Source: Neobacillus sp. FSL H8-0543 (GTDB taxonomy: Bacteria > Bacillota > Bacilli > Bacillales > Cytobacillaceae). From it: DNA of 64,000 nucleotides. This document shows, piece by piece, positions 55,150 through 63,633 of the stretch. Positions within the stretch are counted from its first letter, which is position 1. Each line of letters opens with the position of its first letter. The stretch covers positions 592,001 to 656,000 of the forward strand of contig NZ_CP151943.1 of the NCBI RefSeq assembly GCF_038592905.1. Direction: 5' to 3'. Under the pieces are notes generated by a model. That model did not search any database and had not been told where the DNA came from. It saw only the letters and a program-made list of their open reading frames with translations. Made by a program: the position numbers and the translations under genes.

Positions 55150-56106
55150 TTAAAAATTTACCTTTTCCAGTCCACTGGCAAGTGCCACCGCCAATTTAAT
55201 TCTAGCCTTTTTAGAGTCATTATCACTGCCGAGAATAACACCATTATTAAAAAGGTCATATGCACTGCCTTTATAATCATATGTGGTGTAAACTGAGCCC
55301 TCTTCTGCACTTGTTGTAACAACTATTAATATTCCTTCCGAAATAGACCTTACAATTTCCTCCATCATTAAAGGAGCAACTTGACCACGCCCTACTCCCT
55401 CAAGAACAATCCCTTTGACCCCAGCCTCTCTCGCTGCCTTAATAAATTTTCCATCAGCACCCATATAGCATTTAATAATTTCAACTTGTGGTAGAGGGGA
55501 CACTATTCTGAAATGCTCACGCTTAATTGGCTTTTGAAATATATGTACTGCATCATTATCAATAATTCCTAAATAGCCAAAACCAAAGACACTGAATCCC
55601 TGAATATTTGAAGCATGTTCTTTTTTTACATATCTTGCTGCAAAGATTCGTTCATTAAAGACAACAACTGCGCCAGCATTTTTTAAATCCTCGGAACACG
55701 CAGAATAAATAGCATGTCTAAGATTTATATATACGTCACTGCCCAAATCCTCAGGCGAACGCTGCGAGCCCGTTATAATTACAGGTCTATGATCATTAAT
55801 GGTCAAATCCAAAAAATAAGCTGTTTCTTCAAGGGTATCTGTTCCGTGTGTTACAACTACTCCTGAAACATCTTCATCAGAAAAATAGGTTTCAATCTTT
55901 TCTTTTAATACAACTAAATCTTCAAAGGTGATATGGATACTTGCTTTTTGAAAAACAGATTCAATGATAACTTCAATATCCGTTGGCAGATTACACATTG
56001 CTGCCAGCTCTTCACCTGTCAATTCCCCTGAAGCTAATTTGCCTGATTCCTTATTTGTCTTGCTCGCAATCGTTCCACCAGTAGTTAATAATATAACCTT
56101 CTTCAT
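55150..56106 (-). CDS. ansA: L-asparaginase (type I/II amidohydrolase family)
   Basis: Hydrolyses asparagine to aspartate and ammonia. The 318-residue protein has both catalytic Thr motifs, LLTTGGTIASK and VVTHGTDTLEETAYFLDLT, plus VITGSQRSPEDLGSD. No clear signal peptide, so it is probably cytoplasmic. The ATG was chosen with GGGTGATAAG upstream, three codons inside the longer frame. It sits immediately downstream of ypdA. Confidence 0.92.
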   Translation of the reverse strand: MKKVILLTTGGTIASKTNKESGKLASGELTGEELAAMCNLPTDIEVIIESVFQKASIHITFEDLVVLKEKIETYFSDEDVSGVVVTHGTDTLEETAYFLDLTINDHRPVIITGSQRSPEDLGSDVYINLRHAIYSACSEDLKNAGAVVVFNERIFAARYVKKEHASNIQGFSVFGFGYLGIIDNDAVHIFQKPIKREHFRIVSPLPQVEIIKCYMGADGKFIKAAREAGVKGIVLEGVGRGQVAPLMMEEIVRSISEGILIVVTTSAEEGSVYTTYDYKGSAYDLFNNGVILGSDNDSKKARIKLAVALASGLEKVNF

Positions 56107-56111
56107 TCTTA

Positions 56112-57083
56112 TCACCCTTTTGCATCTTTTTCTAAAATTGAATGAGCAATTTGACCACCATGGAATCTGCCATTTTCAATAAAAATTTCATTTGCATTAT
56201 TTCCGGCAGCAATCACTCCTGCTATATAAATGCCGTCGACATTTGTTTCCATAGTCTCGGGATTAAATAATGGTCTTCCTGTTTCCTCGTCAATTTTAAT
56301 CCCCATTTTTTTTAAGAACTGATGGTCAGGGTGGTACCCTGTCATTGCAAAAACAAAGTCATTATCTATTGAAACAACTTCATTGTTCTTTACATAAATG
56401 ACCTTATCTTCTGTTATTTCTTTCAGATGGGCATTAAACTCCATTATTATTGTTCCATTTCGAACTAAAGCATCAAAGTCAGGGAGAATCCACGGTTTAA
56501 TACTAGGAGAATACTGATTTCCGCGATATAAAACAGTTACTCTTGCACCTGCTTTATCAAGCTCAAGTGCAGCATCAATACTAGAATTTTTTCCGCCAAT
56601 CACACAAACATTTTTATCAAAATAGGGATGCGCCTCTTTAAAATAGTGTGAGACCGTTTCTAAGTCCTCCCCTGGAACATTCATATAGTTTGGAGAGTCA
56701 TAATAGCCTGTTGCAATTACAACATACTTGGCACTATACGTCTGTTTGTCGGTAATTACATGAAACCTCCCCCCTTGTTTCGTAACCTTTGTTACCTTTT
56801 CAAAAGAGTTAATACGTAATTGTTTTCTCTTAACTACCTCTCTATAATATCCTAGCGCCTGGTTTCTTTTCGGTTTATAGCTTTCAGTTATAAATGGAAC
56901 TCCGCCGATTTCTAACTTTTCACTCGTGCTGAAAAATGTTTGATGGGTTGGATAATGATAAATTGCATTTACTACATTTCCCTTCTCGATAACAAGAGGG
57001 TCTTTCTTAATTTCCTTAAGGGAGATTGCAGCAGCTAAGCCACAGGGACCGCCTCCGATAATAATAATATCTTCTATTTGCAT
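56112..57083 (-). CDS. ypdA: YpdA flavoprotein, bacillithiol disulfide reductase
   Basis: NADPH-dependent reductase that recycles oxidised bacillithiol (also called Bdr). The 323-residue protein has the FAD motif IIIGGGPCGLAAAISL (with the characteristic Cys), the second dinucleotide motif CVIGGKNSSIDAALEL and GIYIAGVIAAGNNANEIFIENG near the C-terminus. It has no CxxC, unlike thioredoxin reductase. The start ATG has GAGGAGTG upstream. Functionally linked to bshA at 17.9-19 kb. Confidence 0.93.
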   Translation of the reverse strand: MQIEDIIIIGGGPCGLAAAISLKEIKKDPLVIEKGNVVNAIYHYPTHQTFFSTSEKLEIGGVPFITESYKPKRNQALGYYREVVKRKQLRINSFEKVTKVTKQGGRFHVITDKQTYSAKYVVIATGYYDSPNYMNVPGEDLETVSHYFKEAHPYFDKNVCVIGGKNSSIDAALELDKAGARVTVLYRGNQYSPSIKPWILPDFDALVRNGTIIMEFNAHLKEITEDKVIYVKNNEVVSIDNDFVFAMTGYHPDHQFLKKMGIKIDEETGRPLFNPETMETNVDGIYIAGVIAAGNNANEIFIENGRFHGGQIAHSILEKDAKG

Positions 57084-57132
57084 AGAGACACTCCTCACCA
57101 ATAATATTTCAATCAAACTATACTTCCAAATA

Positions 57133-57164
57133 AAAACTCCTATCGTAATGATAGGAGTTTTTTC
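57133..57164 (-). terminator. terminator of the glutamate dehydrogenase gene
   Basis: AAAACTCCTATC/GATAGGAGTTTT perfect 12-bp stem with a GTAAT loop and T6, between the glutamate dehydrogenase stop and ypdA. Confidence 0.9.
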
Positions 57165-57185
57165 ACCAGGTTTCAAATAAAATAA

Positions 57186-58463
57186 TTAAATCCATCCTCT
57201 GAATCGACTTGCTTCTGCCATTTTTCTAACGCCTACCATGTATGCGGCTAATCGCATATCTACACGCCGAGTCTGAGCAGTATCATAAATATTTTTAAAT
57301 GATTTCACCATTACTTTTTCAAGTTTTTCTTCTACTTCTTCTTCAGACCAATAATATCCTTGGTTATTTTGAACCCATTCAAAATATGAAACGGTTACAC
57401 CGCCAGCAGATGCTAGTACATCTGGCACTAGAAGAATTCCACGCTCTGTTAAAATCTCTGTTGCCTCAAGGGTTGTTGGACCGTTTGCTGCTTCTACAAC
57501 AATACCTGCCCTAATTTTATTGGCATTTTCAGCCGTAATCTGATTTTCAATTGCAGCTGGTACGAGAATATCACAGTCAAGTTCAAGTAATTCTTTATTG
57601 GTAATTGTGTTATTAAATAATTTTGTAACGGTACCGAAGCTGTCTCGACGGTCTAATAGGTAATCAATATCAAGTCCGTTCGGATCATGTAATGCACCGT
57701 ATGCATCTGAAATCCCAATTACCTTTGCACCGGCATCATGCAGAAATTTCGATAGGAAACTTCCCGCATTACCAAAACCTTGAACAACCACCCTGGCGCC
57801 TTCAATTTGAATCCCTCTTATTTTAGCAGCCTCGTTTATACAGATAGTAACACCTTTTGCTGTCGCAGATTCTCTTCCATGAGAACCACCGAGCACAAGT
57901 GGCTTGCCAGTAATAAACCCTGGTGAGTTAAACTCATCAATACGGCTATATTCATCCATCATCCAAGCCATTATTTGTGAGTTAGTAAAAACATCGGGTG
58001 CAGGAATATCCTTTGTTGGTCCAACGATTTGACTAATTGAACGCACATATCCACGGCTCAATCTTTCTAGCTCTCGAAACGACATATCACGCGGATCACA
58101 GATTATTCCGCCTTTACCGCCGCCATATGGCAGATCAACAATCCCGCATTTCAAGCTCATCCAAATTGAAAGCGCCTTGACCTCTGTTTCTGTAACATTA
58201 GGGTGGAATCGGATTCCTCCTTTAGTTGGGCCGACTGCATCATTATGTTGAGCACGGTAGCCAGTAAATACTTTTACTGAACCGTCATCCATTCTAATTG
58301 GAATTTTAACTGTCATCATACGTAATGGCTCTTTTAAGAGCTCATATACCTCTTCAGGATAACCTAACTTTTCAAGAGCTTTATGTATTACAGTCTGTGT
58401 TGATTTCAACACATCATTTTTTTCCTCATGAAACGTTTTTTCATTACCTTTTTCAGCTGCCAT
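57186..58463 (-). CDS. gudB: NAD-specific glutamate dehydrogenase (GudB/RocG type)
   Basis: Catabolic conversion of glutamate to 2-oxoglutarate and ammonia. The 425-residue protein has KIPIRMDDGSVKVFTGYRAQHNDAVGPTKGGIRFHP, the catalytic Lys in DLPYGGGKGGI, PAPDVFTNSQIMAWMMDEY and the NAD-binding VVQGFGNAGSFLSKFL. The symbol rests on position next to ypdA as in B. subtilis. The duplication that inactivates gudB in strain 168 is not seen, so the enzyme should be active. The ATG has AGGGGG upstream. Confidence 0.92.
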   Translation of the reverse strand: MAAEKGNEKTFHEEKNDVLKSTQTVIHKALEKLGYPEEVYELLKEPLRMMTVKIPIRMDDGSVKVFTGYRAQHNDAVGPTKGGIRFHPNVTETEVKALSIWMSLKCGIVDLPYGGGKGGIICDPRDMSFRELERLSRGYVRSISQIVGPTKDIPAPDVFTNSQIMAWMMDEYSRIDEFNSPGFITGKPLVLGGSHGRESATAKGVTICINEAAKIRGIQIEGARVVVQGFGNAGSFLSKFLHDAGAKVIGISDAYGALHDPNGLDIDYLLDRRDSFGTVTKLFNNTITNKELLELDCDILVPAAIENQITAENANKIRAGIVVEAANGPTTLEATEILTERGILLVPDVLASAGGVTVSYFEWVQNNQGYYWSEEEVEEKLEKVMVKSFKNIYDTAQTRRVDMRLAAYMVGVRKMAEASRFRGWI

Positions 58464-58513
58464 ATGTAAACCCCCTAAGAAATCACTTAGCAAATGTTGC
58501 TCTTTCAGACACA

Positions 58514-58541
58514 AGTATACACGTAAAACGGATTTATGCAA
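58514..58541 (-). promoter_or_regulatory. candidate sigma-A promoter of gudB
   Basis: Minus-strand TTGCAT (58536-58541), 16-nt spacer, TATACT (58514-58519), about 50 nt before the ATG. Confidence 0.45.
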
Positions 58542-58667
58542 GGAGAAAAATATACTTTACACTCATCTCGAAACAAAAATATGAAATCGCTACCATTCTC
58601 TTTATAAAAGTATTATCGTAAAAATAAATCTTGGCCAATAGTTATTTAAGGAACTCCAATACACCCA

Positions 58668-58703
58668 ATTGAAAGTAGAAAGAGCGGAGGACTCCTTCTA
58701 CTT
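58668..58703 (-). terminator. possible weak terminator of mecB
   Basis: On the minus strand a GAAGTAGAA/TTCTACTTTC stem with inner GAG/CTC follows mecB, but the T tract is poor. Confidence 0.35.
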
Positions 58704-58712
58704 CAAACTACA

Positions 58713-59294
58713 CTATTTAAAATGCAGAAGAATGGTATCTACCGCGTTATTCTCAATAATTTGCTTCCCATATTCAACTAGCAGATGCTGACTAAGTATA
58801 GAAGGAACTCCATATTCAGATAAAAAAGCAGCTGCTTTTTCAATATTGCTTGTTTCGATATTATTCATCAGTAAGTAATAACGATCATTCATTGAAAACA
58901 AACTGCCCCCATTGATATTAACGGAGGATAACCGTTTTGAAAGACCAATAATATCTTCAAAGCATTCGAACTCATATAAGAAGTTCTCACAGCCACCAAC
59001 CCTGACTTGCATCTCTAAAAAACCATCAAATAATACTTCATCATCCTCTGTAGCTTCATCTACCGTAATAATCATAATCATTCCTTGTGCTTTTAAAGTG
59101 AATACTTCAACAGCAACAGAACCTTGAATGTCTACATCAAATTCCTCGCTAGCCTCTTCCAGCATATCATGGAAAAGCTGGTGCCATTTTATTGAATCTT
59201 TCCAAATATCGTCTTTAGAAAGTCCCCTTTCAAATAAATCATCAGAGGTTAAGAAAATTTTTATTTTATTAATAGTTAATCTTTCTAAACGCAT
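58713..59294 (-). CDS. mecB: MecA-family adaptor protein MecB (YpbH)
   Basis: A ClpC adaptor paralogous to MecA. The 193-residue protein starts MRLERLTINKIKIFLTSDDLFERGLSKDDIWKD, with a MecA-type N-terminal substrate-binding domain and an acidic linker (DEATEDDEVL). A C-terminal ClpC-binding domain ends VEYGKQIIENNAVDTILLHF. B. subtilis MecB/YpbH is the best match by position and start. The ATG has a GAGGAG site close upstream; the longer frame lacks support. Confidence 0.9.
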   Translation of the reverse strand: MRLERLTINKIKIFLTSDDLFERGLSKDDIWKDSIKWHQLFHDMLEEASEEFDVDIQGSVAVEVFTLKAQGMIMIITVDEATEDDEVLFDGFLEMQVRVGGCENFLYEFECFEDIIGLSKRLSSVNINGGSLFSMNDRYYLLMNNIETSNIEKAAAFLSEYGVPSILSQHLLVEYGKQIIENNAVDTILLHFK

Positions 59295-59365
59295 GCTCCT
59301 CGAGCCCCCTGCCATGACGTAACTCTTATTTTAGTTTATGTCATTAACTCAGGTTGGTGCTTTGT

Positions 59366-60280
59366 CTACAGCATCCTCAACCGTTCCATCAGCCATTTCT
59401 CCCATTCATCAGTATTCTGCCCGACAATTTGTTCTGAGTATTTCTCTCTCTCCAAAGGTTTCAAATGATTAATTGCCTGTCCGCCAATTCCAATATGGAG
59501 GCTTTGATAATTTAGCCTTAACTGTGTAACAAGATTTAATGCCGTTAACAAATTTTGCTGTAGTGTACATGACATAAATAAAAAGTCTGGCTGTAGAATG
59601 TTTATTACCTTCTCAACATCTTCTTCGGCAATATTTGCGCCTAAATTAACTACTGCAATTCCTCTTCTCCGTAAAAAGAAAGTCAGCATTAATAGCCCGA
59701 TTTCATGCCATTCTCCTGGGCTGCAGACTGTTACCGCTTTCGGAAGATGTGTACTGTTAGGGAGACTTAAGACTATCCTTTCCATATGCGATCTCAAAAA
59801 AGCAGAGGCATAATGTTCGTGGGCACTGGTTACTTTTTCTGCTTCCCAATAATCTCCTATTTTAATTAGTATAGGACTAAAAACATCCAGAAAAACTTTT
59901 TCAATGGTAAAGACGCTAAATAAAGTATTTAGTATTTCTTCCGCATTTATTTCATCAAAACGGACTAATGCATCAAATAACTCATCTGTCAGTCTGGTAA
60001 GCTGATTGCCCTGATTTAGCGGAAACGATTCCGAATCAATGTTTACTTGACTATTATCCAATAAGGCTATTGCCTGACTAATCGTAAAACCTTGTTCTAC
60101 TTTTTTCAAAAGCCATTTTAAAATCTTAATATGTTCATCAGTATATAACCTGTGGCCTGATTCATTTCGAACTGGTGCAATCATTCGATACCGTCTTTCC
60201 CAGGCCCTCAGGGTTCCAGGTTGAATTCCTAACATTTGTGATGCAGCTTTAATATTATATTTTCCCTCTTGATCTGCCAT
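59366..60280 (-). CDS. MerR-type regulator with B12-binding domain (CarH/LitR-like)
   Basis: A 304-residue protein with an N-terminal MerR helix-turn-helix (YNIKAASQMLGIQPGTLRAWERRYRMIAPVRNESGHRLYT, residues 8-46) and a helical capping domain. It carries the adenosylcobalamin-sensing pattern W-x9-EH (Trp145, Glu155, His156) and a B12-binding domain with ExHxxG (Glu190, His192, Gly195). Proteins of this layout bind adenosylcobalamin in the dark, repress DNA, and release it in light. Glu146 follows Trp145 where Thermus CarH has a second ligand His. It lies between mecB and ypbG, where the remembered B. subtilis map has none. Targets are not evident nearby. Confidence 0.88.
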   Translation of the reverse strand: MADQEGKYNIKAASQMLGIQPGTLRAWERRYRMIAPVRNESGHRLYTDEHIKILKWLLKKVEQGFTISQAIALLDNSQVNIDSESFPLNQGNQLTRLTDELFDALVRFDEINAEEILNTLFSVFTIEKVFLDVFSPILIKIGDYWEAEKVTSAHEHYASAFLRSHMERIVLSLPNSTHLPKAVTVCSPGEWHEIGLLMLTFFLRRRGIAVVNLGANIAEEDVEKVINILQPDFLFMSCTLQQNLLTALNLVTQLRLNYQSLHIGIGGQAINHLKPLEREKYSEQIVGQNTDEWEKWLMERLRML

Positions 60281-60309
60281 CTTTGTTCCTCCGATTTGCC
60301 ATGCTTACT

Positions 60310-61077
60310 CTAACCATTCTTTATTGTAATTAAGTGGCATTCTGCAGGAGCCCCTAGCCTCAATGGAAGCGAAGTTGTCCCATAACCATTACTAATTAGT
60401 ATCGTAGTATTTTCTATTTTTTTTACTTTTCCTTTTTCATATGGGCTGTAACCAAAAATATGTATTTGTCCACCATGCGTATGACCACTTAAAACTAGTC
60501 TGATTTCATGTTCTGGGAGAATTTTTTCTGTAATCCATGGATAGTGACTGGCTAAGATCTTAAAGCTTTTTTCTCCAGCATCCAGCAATGCCAAATCAAG
60601 GCGGTCACGTTCCTGATTTAAGTCATCAACACCTAATAAACATAGTTTATCACCTGTTTCAGATTCAAAGGTTACAGCGGTATTGTCTAATACTTTTACA
60701 CCACTATCTAAAAAAATGGCATCTAACATACGAAAATCTGTCTCATAATCATTATTTCCCCACACAAAATAAACAGGGCCAAGGGATTTAAGTTTATTAA
60801 GATTTTTCTTTACTCTATCCATTGGTACACCTTTTTCTGTCAGGTCTCCACCGATAATTACGATATCTGCCTTGCCAGAAACAGTACTTATAATCGTATC
60901 TGAGATCAGACGCTTATGTATATCTGAGATAAAAAATATTGATACCTGCTTAAATGACTCTGGAAAGTCACTAAAAGTCATTTCATGGAAGACAACATTA
61001 TTTAGAAAAGCTTCTCTTACCATATACAAAAAAAGACACGTACCTAGAAGTAGAATAACAAAGATTGCAATAGCCAT
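60310..61077 (-). CDS. ypbG: membrane-anchored metallophosphoesterase YpbG
   Basis: A 255-residue calcineurin-like phosphoesterase with an N-terminal membrane helix (AIFVILLLGTCLFLYMV). The dimetal motifs are all present: ISDIHKR (D-x-H), IIGGDLTEKG (GGD), VWGNNDYE (GNND), ASHYPW, and LSGHTHGGQ (GHTH). Substrate unknown. Matches YpbG by position near mecB; the CarH-like gene separates them here. Confidence 0.9.
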   Translation of the reverse strand: MAIAIFVILLLGTCLFLYMVREAFLNNVVFHEMTFSDFPESFKQVSIFFISDIHKRLISDTIISTVSGKADIVIIGGDLTEKGVPMDRVKKNLNKLKSLGPVYFVWGNNDYETDFRMLDAIFLDSGVKVLDNTAVTFESETGDKLCLLGVDDLNQERDRLDLALLDAGEKSFKILASHYPWITEKILPEHEIRLVLSGHTHGGQIHIFGYSPYEKGKVKKIENTTILISNGYGTTSLPLRLGAPAECHLITIKNG

Positions 61078-61148
61078 GCTTATGTTTCTCCTTTATTACT
61101 TAATTTCCTATAAAAATCATACCATAAATGGGTAGTTTAACGTAAAGA

Positions 61149-61180
61149 TCCCTCCCATACATTAAGTATGAGAGGGATAA
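61149..61180 (-). terminator. possible terminator of the CBS-ACT gene
   Basis: ATCCCTC(C)CATAC pairs with GTATG(A)GAGGGAT, a strong stem 17 nt after the stop, though the following minus-strand sequence (CTTTACG) is only weakly T-rich. Confidence 0.5.
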
Positions 61181-61196
61181 TGATTCTTTCCCGATA

Positions 61197-61829
61197 CTAG
61201 TCTTCCTGTATACTTAAAATTCTGAAGCCCTGCTCTTCTAGCTTTTTAGTAAACTTGTCAATATTATTACTTTTCTCGACCTTCATTACAATTCTACGGA
61301 CTAATTTATCTGTTTCATCAAATGTTACAAGTGAAATAATATGTTCGTGGAAGTGATGTGCAATTTCAGAAAGACGCGCAATACGACCTTCTGTTTCAAC
61401 AGAAGTAAACGCAATCCTAACACCCGGACGGTTTACACCAAAAGCACTTCCAAATGTACCTAATATATCTGAGCGTGTGACAACTCCGAGGAATTTACGA
61501 TTCTTATCAACCACTGCTAATAACGGAAAGTCTTTTAAGCTTAGAAGCGTTTTTTCAAATACTTCATCACCCTGTAAGTACTTTTCCTGATGAGTAACAA
61601 TGTCTAGAACTGAGGTTGTCGTTATATACTCATCTTTGTCTTTACTAGAAAGGAAACAGCTTTCATAAATGTTATAGCGTGTTACAACCCCTATATACTG
61701 ATCCCCCTTCAATACTGGTACCCCATCAATTTGATGCTTCTCTAATTGCTCCAAGGCATCTTTTAATATCATGTCCTGTTGTACAGTCACACTATGATGC
61801 TTTGGAAGCATAATATTTTTTACGTACAT
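61197..61829 (-). CDS. CBS-pair protein with C-terminal ACT-like domain (AcuB/CbpA-like)
   Basis: A 210-residue cytoplasmic protein with two CBS motifs (MLPKHHSVTVQQDMILKDALEQLEKHQIDGVPVLKGDQYIGVVTRYNIYE and a second ending FLGVVTRSDILGTFG), then an ACT-like segment (RPGVRIAFTSVETEGRIARLSEIAHHFHEHIISLV). CBS pairs bind adenosine nucleotides, and relatives with this layout include AcuB and the c-di-AMP-binding CbpA of Listeria. The ligand here is unknown. The ATG with GAGGTG upstream was chosen. Divergent from cotJA. Confidence 0.8.
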   Translation of the reverse strand: MYVKNIMLPKHHSVTVQQDMILKDALEQLEKHQIDGVPVLKGDQYIGVVTRYNIYESCFLSSKDKDEYITTTSVLDIVTHQEKYLQGDEVFEKTLLSLKDFPLLAVVDKNRKFLGVVTRSDILGTFGSAFGVNRPGVRIAFTSVETEGRIARLSEIAHHFHEHIISLVTFDETDKLVRRIVMKVEKSNNIDKFTKKLEEQGFRILSIQED

Positions 61830-61913
61830 ACCCATCACCTCTATGTATTTATCCTACATACCTATTATACTTCAACAAACCATTGAAAAACCCTTTTAAT
61901 ATTAAAGATTTAT

Positions 61914-61942
61914 GTCATGAAGTTAAATATTATTCATATAAA
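61914..61942 (+). promoter_or_regulatory. candidate sigma-E promoter of cotJABC
   Basis: GTCATGA (61914-61920), 14-nt spacer, CATATAAA (61935-61942), about 30 nt upstream of cotJA. Loosely fits the mother-cell sigma-E pattern expected for this operon. Confidence 0.35.
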
Positions 61943-61971
61943 TTAATGATGTTGATAAAGGGAGGGCTACC

Positions 61972-62202
61972 ATGTTTACTCTATATAAAACCTGGCATCC
62001 ATACGTTGGTCCATTTGACCCCTGCAAGCCAATTCTAGAAAAAACTTATTCTACTCCGCCAAATATTTATATGGGCTTTCAACCGCCAAATCTCCCACAA
62101 TTCACGCCAGCTGAAGCACTTAGGGCAGGTACACTGTGGAAAGCCTTTTTTGATCCTTACTACAATTCATCTGAAAAAGCCAAAGGGGGACAGCCAAGAT
62201 GA
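61972..62202 (+). CDS. cotJA: spore coat protein CotJA
   Basis: A 76-residue protein rich in Pro and aromatic residues (KTWHPYVGPFDPCKPI, QPPNLPQFTPAEALRAGTLW), typical of CotJA, an inner coat component. AAGGGAGG precedes the ATG. First gene of cotJA-cotJB-cotJC, overlapping cotJB by four bases (ATGA). Confidence 0.93.
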   Translation: MFTLYKTWHPYVGPFDPCKPILEKTYSTPPNIYMGFQPPNLPQFTPAEALRAGTLWKAFFDPYYNSSEKAKGGQPR

Positions 62203-62459
62203 AACAGGTACCTGCTGAATATTATCAAATATTAGAGCAGTTACAAACCGTTGACTTTGTACTAGTGGAACTAACCTTGTATTTAGATACACACCCCGAT
62301 GATCTTGAGGCCATTAAGCAATTTAATCATTATGCAAAGGAAAGAAAGAGTATTAAAAAATCGTTTGAAAGCCAATTCGGCCCTTTAATGCAATTTGGAA
62401 ACAGTTACTCTGCCCACCCCTGGAACTGGAACGACTCACCATGGCCATGGCAAGTCTAG
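62199..62459 (+). CDS. cotJB: spore coat protein CotJB
   Basis: An 86-residue protein with the CotJB pattern: a helical LEQLQTVDFVLVELTLYLDTHPDDLEAIKQFNHY start and a Trp/Pro-rich end (WNWNDSPWPWQ). Coat component required with CotJC. Its ATG overlaps the cotJA stop. Confidence 0.93.
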   Translation: MKQVPAEYYQILEQLQTVDFVLVELTLYLDTHPDDLEAIKQFNHYAKERKSIKKSFESQFGPLMQFGNSYSAHPWNWNDSPWPWQV

Positions 62460-62486
62460 CTATTGACGAAGGAGGGGAAAATGTAG

Positions 62487-63056
62487 ATGTGGGTATATGA
62501 AAAGAAGCTTCAATATCCCGTTCGTGTTAGTACATGTAATCCAACCTTAGCAAAATATTTAATTGAACAATATGGCGGAGCTGATGGCGAGCTTGCAGCT
62601 GCATTGCGCTATTTAAATCAAAGATATACGATTCCTGATAAAGTAATCGGGTTACTGACAGATATCGGCACAGAGGAATTCGCACACCTTGAAATGATAG
62701 CCACGATGATTTATAAATTAACGAAAGATGCCACACCTGAAATGATGAAGGCTGCAGGGCTTGCGGAGCATTATGCAAACCATGATAATGCACTATTCTA
62801 CCAAAATGCTGCAGGAGCTCCTTGGACAGCTACTTATATTCAAGCGAAAGGGGACCCAATCGCGGACCTGTACGAGGATATTGCTGCCGAAGAAAAAGCA
62901 AGGGCTACCTACCAATGGATTATTAATCTTAGTGATGATGTAGATTTAAATGATGGTCTTCGATTCCTTCGTGAGCGGGAAATTATTCATTCTCAACGTT
63001 TCCGCGAGGCCGTTGAAATATTAAAAGATGAACGGGATAAGAAAAGAATCTTTTAA
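62487..63056 (+). CDS. cotJC: spore coat manganese-catalase-like protein CotJC
   Basis: A 189-residue ferritin-like four-helix protein of the manganese catalase family. Metal-ligand candidates lie in GELAAALRYLNQRY, GTEEFAHLEMIATMI, DIAAEEKARATYQWI and EREIIHSQRFREAVE. In the coat it may protect against peroxide. AAGGAGGGG lies 8 nt before the ATG. Last gene of the cotJ operon, followed by a terminator. Confidence 0.95.
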   Translation: MWVYEKKLQYPVRVSTCNPTLAKYLIEQYGGADGELAAALRYLNQRYTIPDKVIGLLTDIGTEEFAHLEMIATMIYKLTKDATPEMMKAAGLAEHYANHDNALFYQNAAGAPWTATYIQAKGDPIADLYEDIAAEEKARATYQWIINLSDDVDLNDGLRFLREREIIHSQRFREAVEILKDERDKKRIF

Positions 63057-63063
63057 ATTGCAA

Positions 63064-63098
63064 TAAGAAGCAGCAAAGTTCTGCTTCTTATTTTTTTT
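63064..63098. terminator. bidirectional terminator, cotJC / ypbF
   Basis: AAGAAGCAG/CTGCTTCTT stem with T8 tail after cotJC. It overlaps the ypbF stop codon on the opposite strand. Confidence 0.85.
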
Positions 63099-63549
63099 CG
63101 TGGTAAAGGTTAATGTCATAGTTTTTTTTCATCATTTCAAAAATTATATGACGATTTCCCCATTGATCTTCCTTTTTCCATAAATCCTTGCTGCGGTCAA
63201 CAATTTCACATCTTAATTCTTGGTATTCTTTTTCCTTCTTTTCCTTCTGTTGTTTTAAAACATTCATGGCACCAAACAAGCTTAGCGTTACAAAAAATAG
63301 CAGGACATTGACGGAATCATTGACAGCGGCAGAAAACATTGCAAAAAAAGAATAAGAGTAAATTTTTGCCACCGTAAGGTAAAAATAACTAAAGAAGAGG
63401 AATGCAAAAAAAAGCGTTGAATAGATGGTAAAAAAGTGCCACTTCTTTGCCTCATCAAACTTCTGTTTTCTCTTTCTTACATTTTCCAGCATTTGCTTGG
63501 TTGCCTCATCAGTATGTTCCAATAAAAGGATTGGAGAATCCAATTTCAT
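63088..63549 (-). CDS. ypbF: YpbF family membrane protein (DUF2663)
   Basis: A roughly 153-residue protein with two central membrane helices (TIYSTLFFAFLFFSYFYLTVA and NVLLFFVTLSLFGAM) flanked by basic and acidic cytoplasmic regions, as in DUF2663/YpbF. Function unknown. The start is uncertain: the ATG used here has GAGAGG only 3 nt upstream, and an in-frame TTG at 63543 is better spaced. Confidence 0.8.
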   Translation of the reverse strand: MKLDSPILLLEHTDEATKQMLENVRKRKQKFDEAKKWHFFTIYSTLFFAFLFFSYFYLTVAKIYSYSFFAMFSAAVNDSVNVLLFFVTLSLFGAMNVLKQQKEKKEKEYQELRCEIVDRSKDLWKKEDQWGNRHIIFEMMKKNYDINLYHEKK

Positions 63550-63607
63550 CACCCTCTCTTCTACATAATTATGAACTTGTCCCTTAAATTATGTTTTGAC
63601 AAAAAAA

Positions 63608-63633
63608 AATAACCGGTCAAATCCGACAGGTTA
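63608..63633 (-). terminator. terminator of ypbE
   Basis: AACC(T)GTC/GAC(C)GGTT stem on the minus strand, followed by a long T run, overlapping the ypbE stop. Confidence 0.75.
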
